DNA of 14,294 nucleotides from Pelagophyceae sp. CCMP2097 (taxonomy: Eukaryota; Sar; Pelagophyceae), in NCBI GenBank assembly GCA_026770575.1, contig MU657243.1, positions 185,340-199,633 on the forward strand, read 5' to 3'. Positions 13,479 to 14,294 of the stretch are shown one piece after another; position 1 is the first letter of the stretch; the number at the start of each line of letters is the position of its first letter. The notes under the pieces are model-generated. The model worked only from the letters and a program-made list of their open reading frames with translations. It was not told the DNA's origin and searched no databases. The position numbers and the translations under genes were made by a program.

Positions 13479-13551
13479 TTTATACCACACCCGCCAGACG
13501 GGAGCCCCAGAGGAGCGGCACAAGGCGCTGTTGAAGCGGGTGTGGTATAAA
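13479..13551. repeat. Foldback with 16-bp perfect arms
   Basis: TTTATACCACACCCGC at 13479-13494 is exactly inverted at 13536-13551, with 41 bases between. The core GGTATAAA looks TATA-like on either strand, but no gene start lies nearby. It may be a very small foldback element or a degenerate MITE. Confidence 0.85.
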
Positions 13552-13683
13552 AGCGGACCACAGCGCGCGCTGCGTCCTCCCGACCATCGTCCAATAATCA
13601 GGTACCAACAAAGGGTTCTGGGCCGTATTGAGGTTCGATGATTAGTAGTGAGTACAAGGGGTATCGGCGATAAAGCCGACCTC

Positions 13684-13890
13684 AAGTGACGAAAAGTTGT
13701 GGCTCTCAGGGGCCGCCTGCGAGGTTGGTCGTAGTCGCTATGCCCCCCCTGCCCCCCGAGATGTCCGTGACATGATCAGCCTCGAGGAGGGCGCCTTGCA
13801 AGGGCGTGAACAAGCGTTTCCCCCAATATTTTGGACTTGATAAAATCTTTATTTGCCTCTTTACCTTGATTTTGACTTAATTTTGCCTCC
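13684..13890 (+). repeat. Dispersed repeat G, copy 2
   Basis: Direct copy of 10445-10680, about 3.2 kb downstream in the same orientation. The identical core spans the CCCCAATATTTTGGACTTGA block. Confidence 0.85.
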
Positions 13891-14294
13891 GTATTGCGAA
13901 GGTTCGGGCCCGGCTGGCAATCGCAGGATCGCACGAATCGAAATTCTGGCTATGTGACGGGGTGGGTCCATACGTACTGGGGTGGTATATGGCGAATCCT
14001 GTACGATTGCCGCGAGTGGCGCTTCAGACGAGCCAAAACAGACGTTCAGATTTTCAGTTTGAGCGTTTTTTTTCAAACAATTTCTATAGGATTCGGCATC
14101 ATGGGACTCAGCGCGAAGTCCCCTATCACTCCCAACAGAGCCAAACTCCAACCGACGGAAACTGCGATTGCCAGAAAGTCCTCGGCGTCATTGGCGATAT
14201 TTACTTTAATCAATCAAACAGTCGGCGCGGAGGGCGGAGCGCGGGTGAAGGTGCGGATGAGAGAGTCGAAATCACGAGGAAGAACGGCGATCAT
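13891..14294. other. Terminal stretch, no confirmed gene
   Basis: The composition is closer to unique sequence than the preceding repeats. On the minus strand an open frame enters from the window edge and stops with TGA at 14214-14216 (MIAVLPRDFDSLIRTFTRAP then PSAPTV from 14294). It could be a short C-terminus of a neighbouring gene, but 26 codons are too few to decide. Nothing else is recognised. Confidence 0.3.

Overview
The window looks like nuclear DNA of a GC-rich eukaryotic alga. The large gene combines three things I associate with stramenopiles such as pelagophytes (the Aureococcus type): repeated secreted modules with a YDSxGDGWDG core joined by Pro/Thr linkers, chlamydial-Pmp-like beta-helix repeats, and a Cys-rich plus multi-pass membrane C-terminus. 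The gene is cut by short spliceosomal introns. The organism is an inference from gene architecture, not from a marker gene.

Layout. Positions 1-59 probably hold the tail of a plus-strand gene. Positions 60-1659 hold no convincing gene but carry GC-rich dispersed repeats. One minus-strand gene fills 1660-9881. I could rebuild it as 13 exons whose phases close exactly (7110 nt, about 2369 residues) from splice sites and the repeated domain pattern. From the N-terminus it encodes a signal peptide, a Gly/Glu repeat, three paralogous extracellular modules (with a four-unit 66-bp minisatellite linker between modules 2 and 3), a Pmp-type beta-helix of about 900 residues, a Cys-rich membrane-proximal domain, and about seven membrane spans with a cytoplasmic tail. 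It reads as a large surface protein with an adhesive or receptor-like ectodomain. The weakest part of the model is 2347-2500.

Positions 9882-14294 contain no gene I can support. They hold layered transposable-element debris. A roughly 400-bp repeat (called R here) occurs twice in opposite orientation. The copy at 10016-10415 is uninterrupted. The copy at 11591-13026 is interrupted by three insertions. Using the first copy as an empty-site reference resolves a 297-bp element with a TTAA target duplication, a 466-bp element with long terminal inverted repeats and a CAG target duplication, and a 261-bp insertion with no visible target duplication. R itself seems to sit inside an older composite repeat, called S-E here, whose uninterrupted relative lies at 790-1100. 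A further 200-bp repeat pair (10445/13684), a 100-bp tandem duplication, a 27-bp minisatellite and a foldback complete the region. Names S, E, R, G, MITE-A and MITE-B are labels for this report only.
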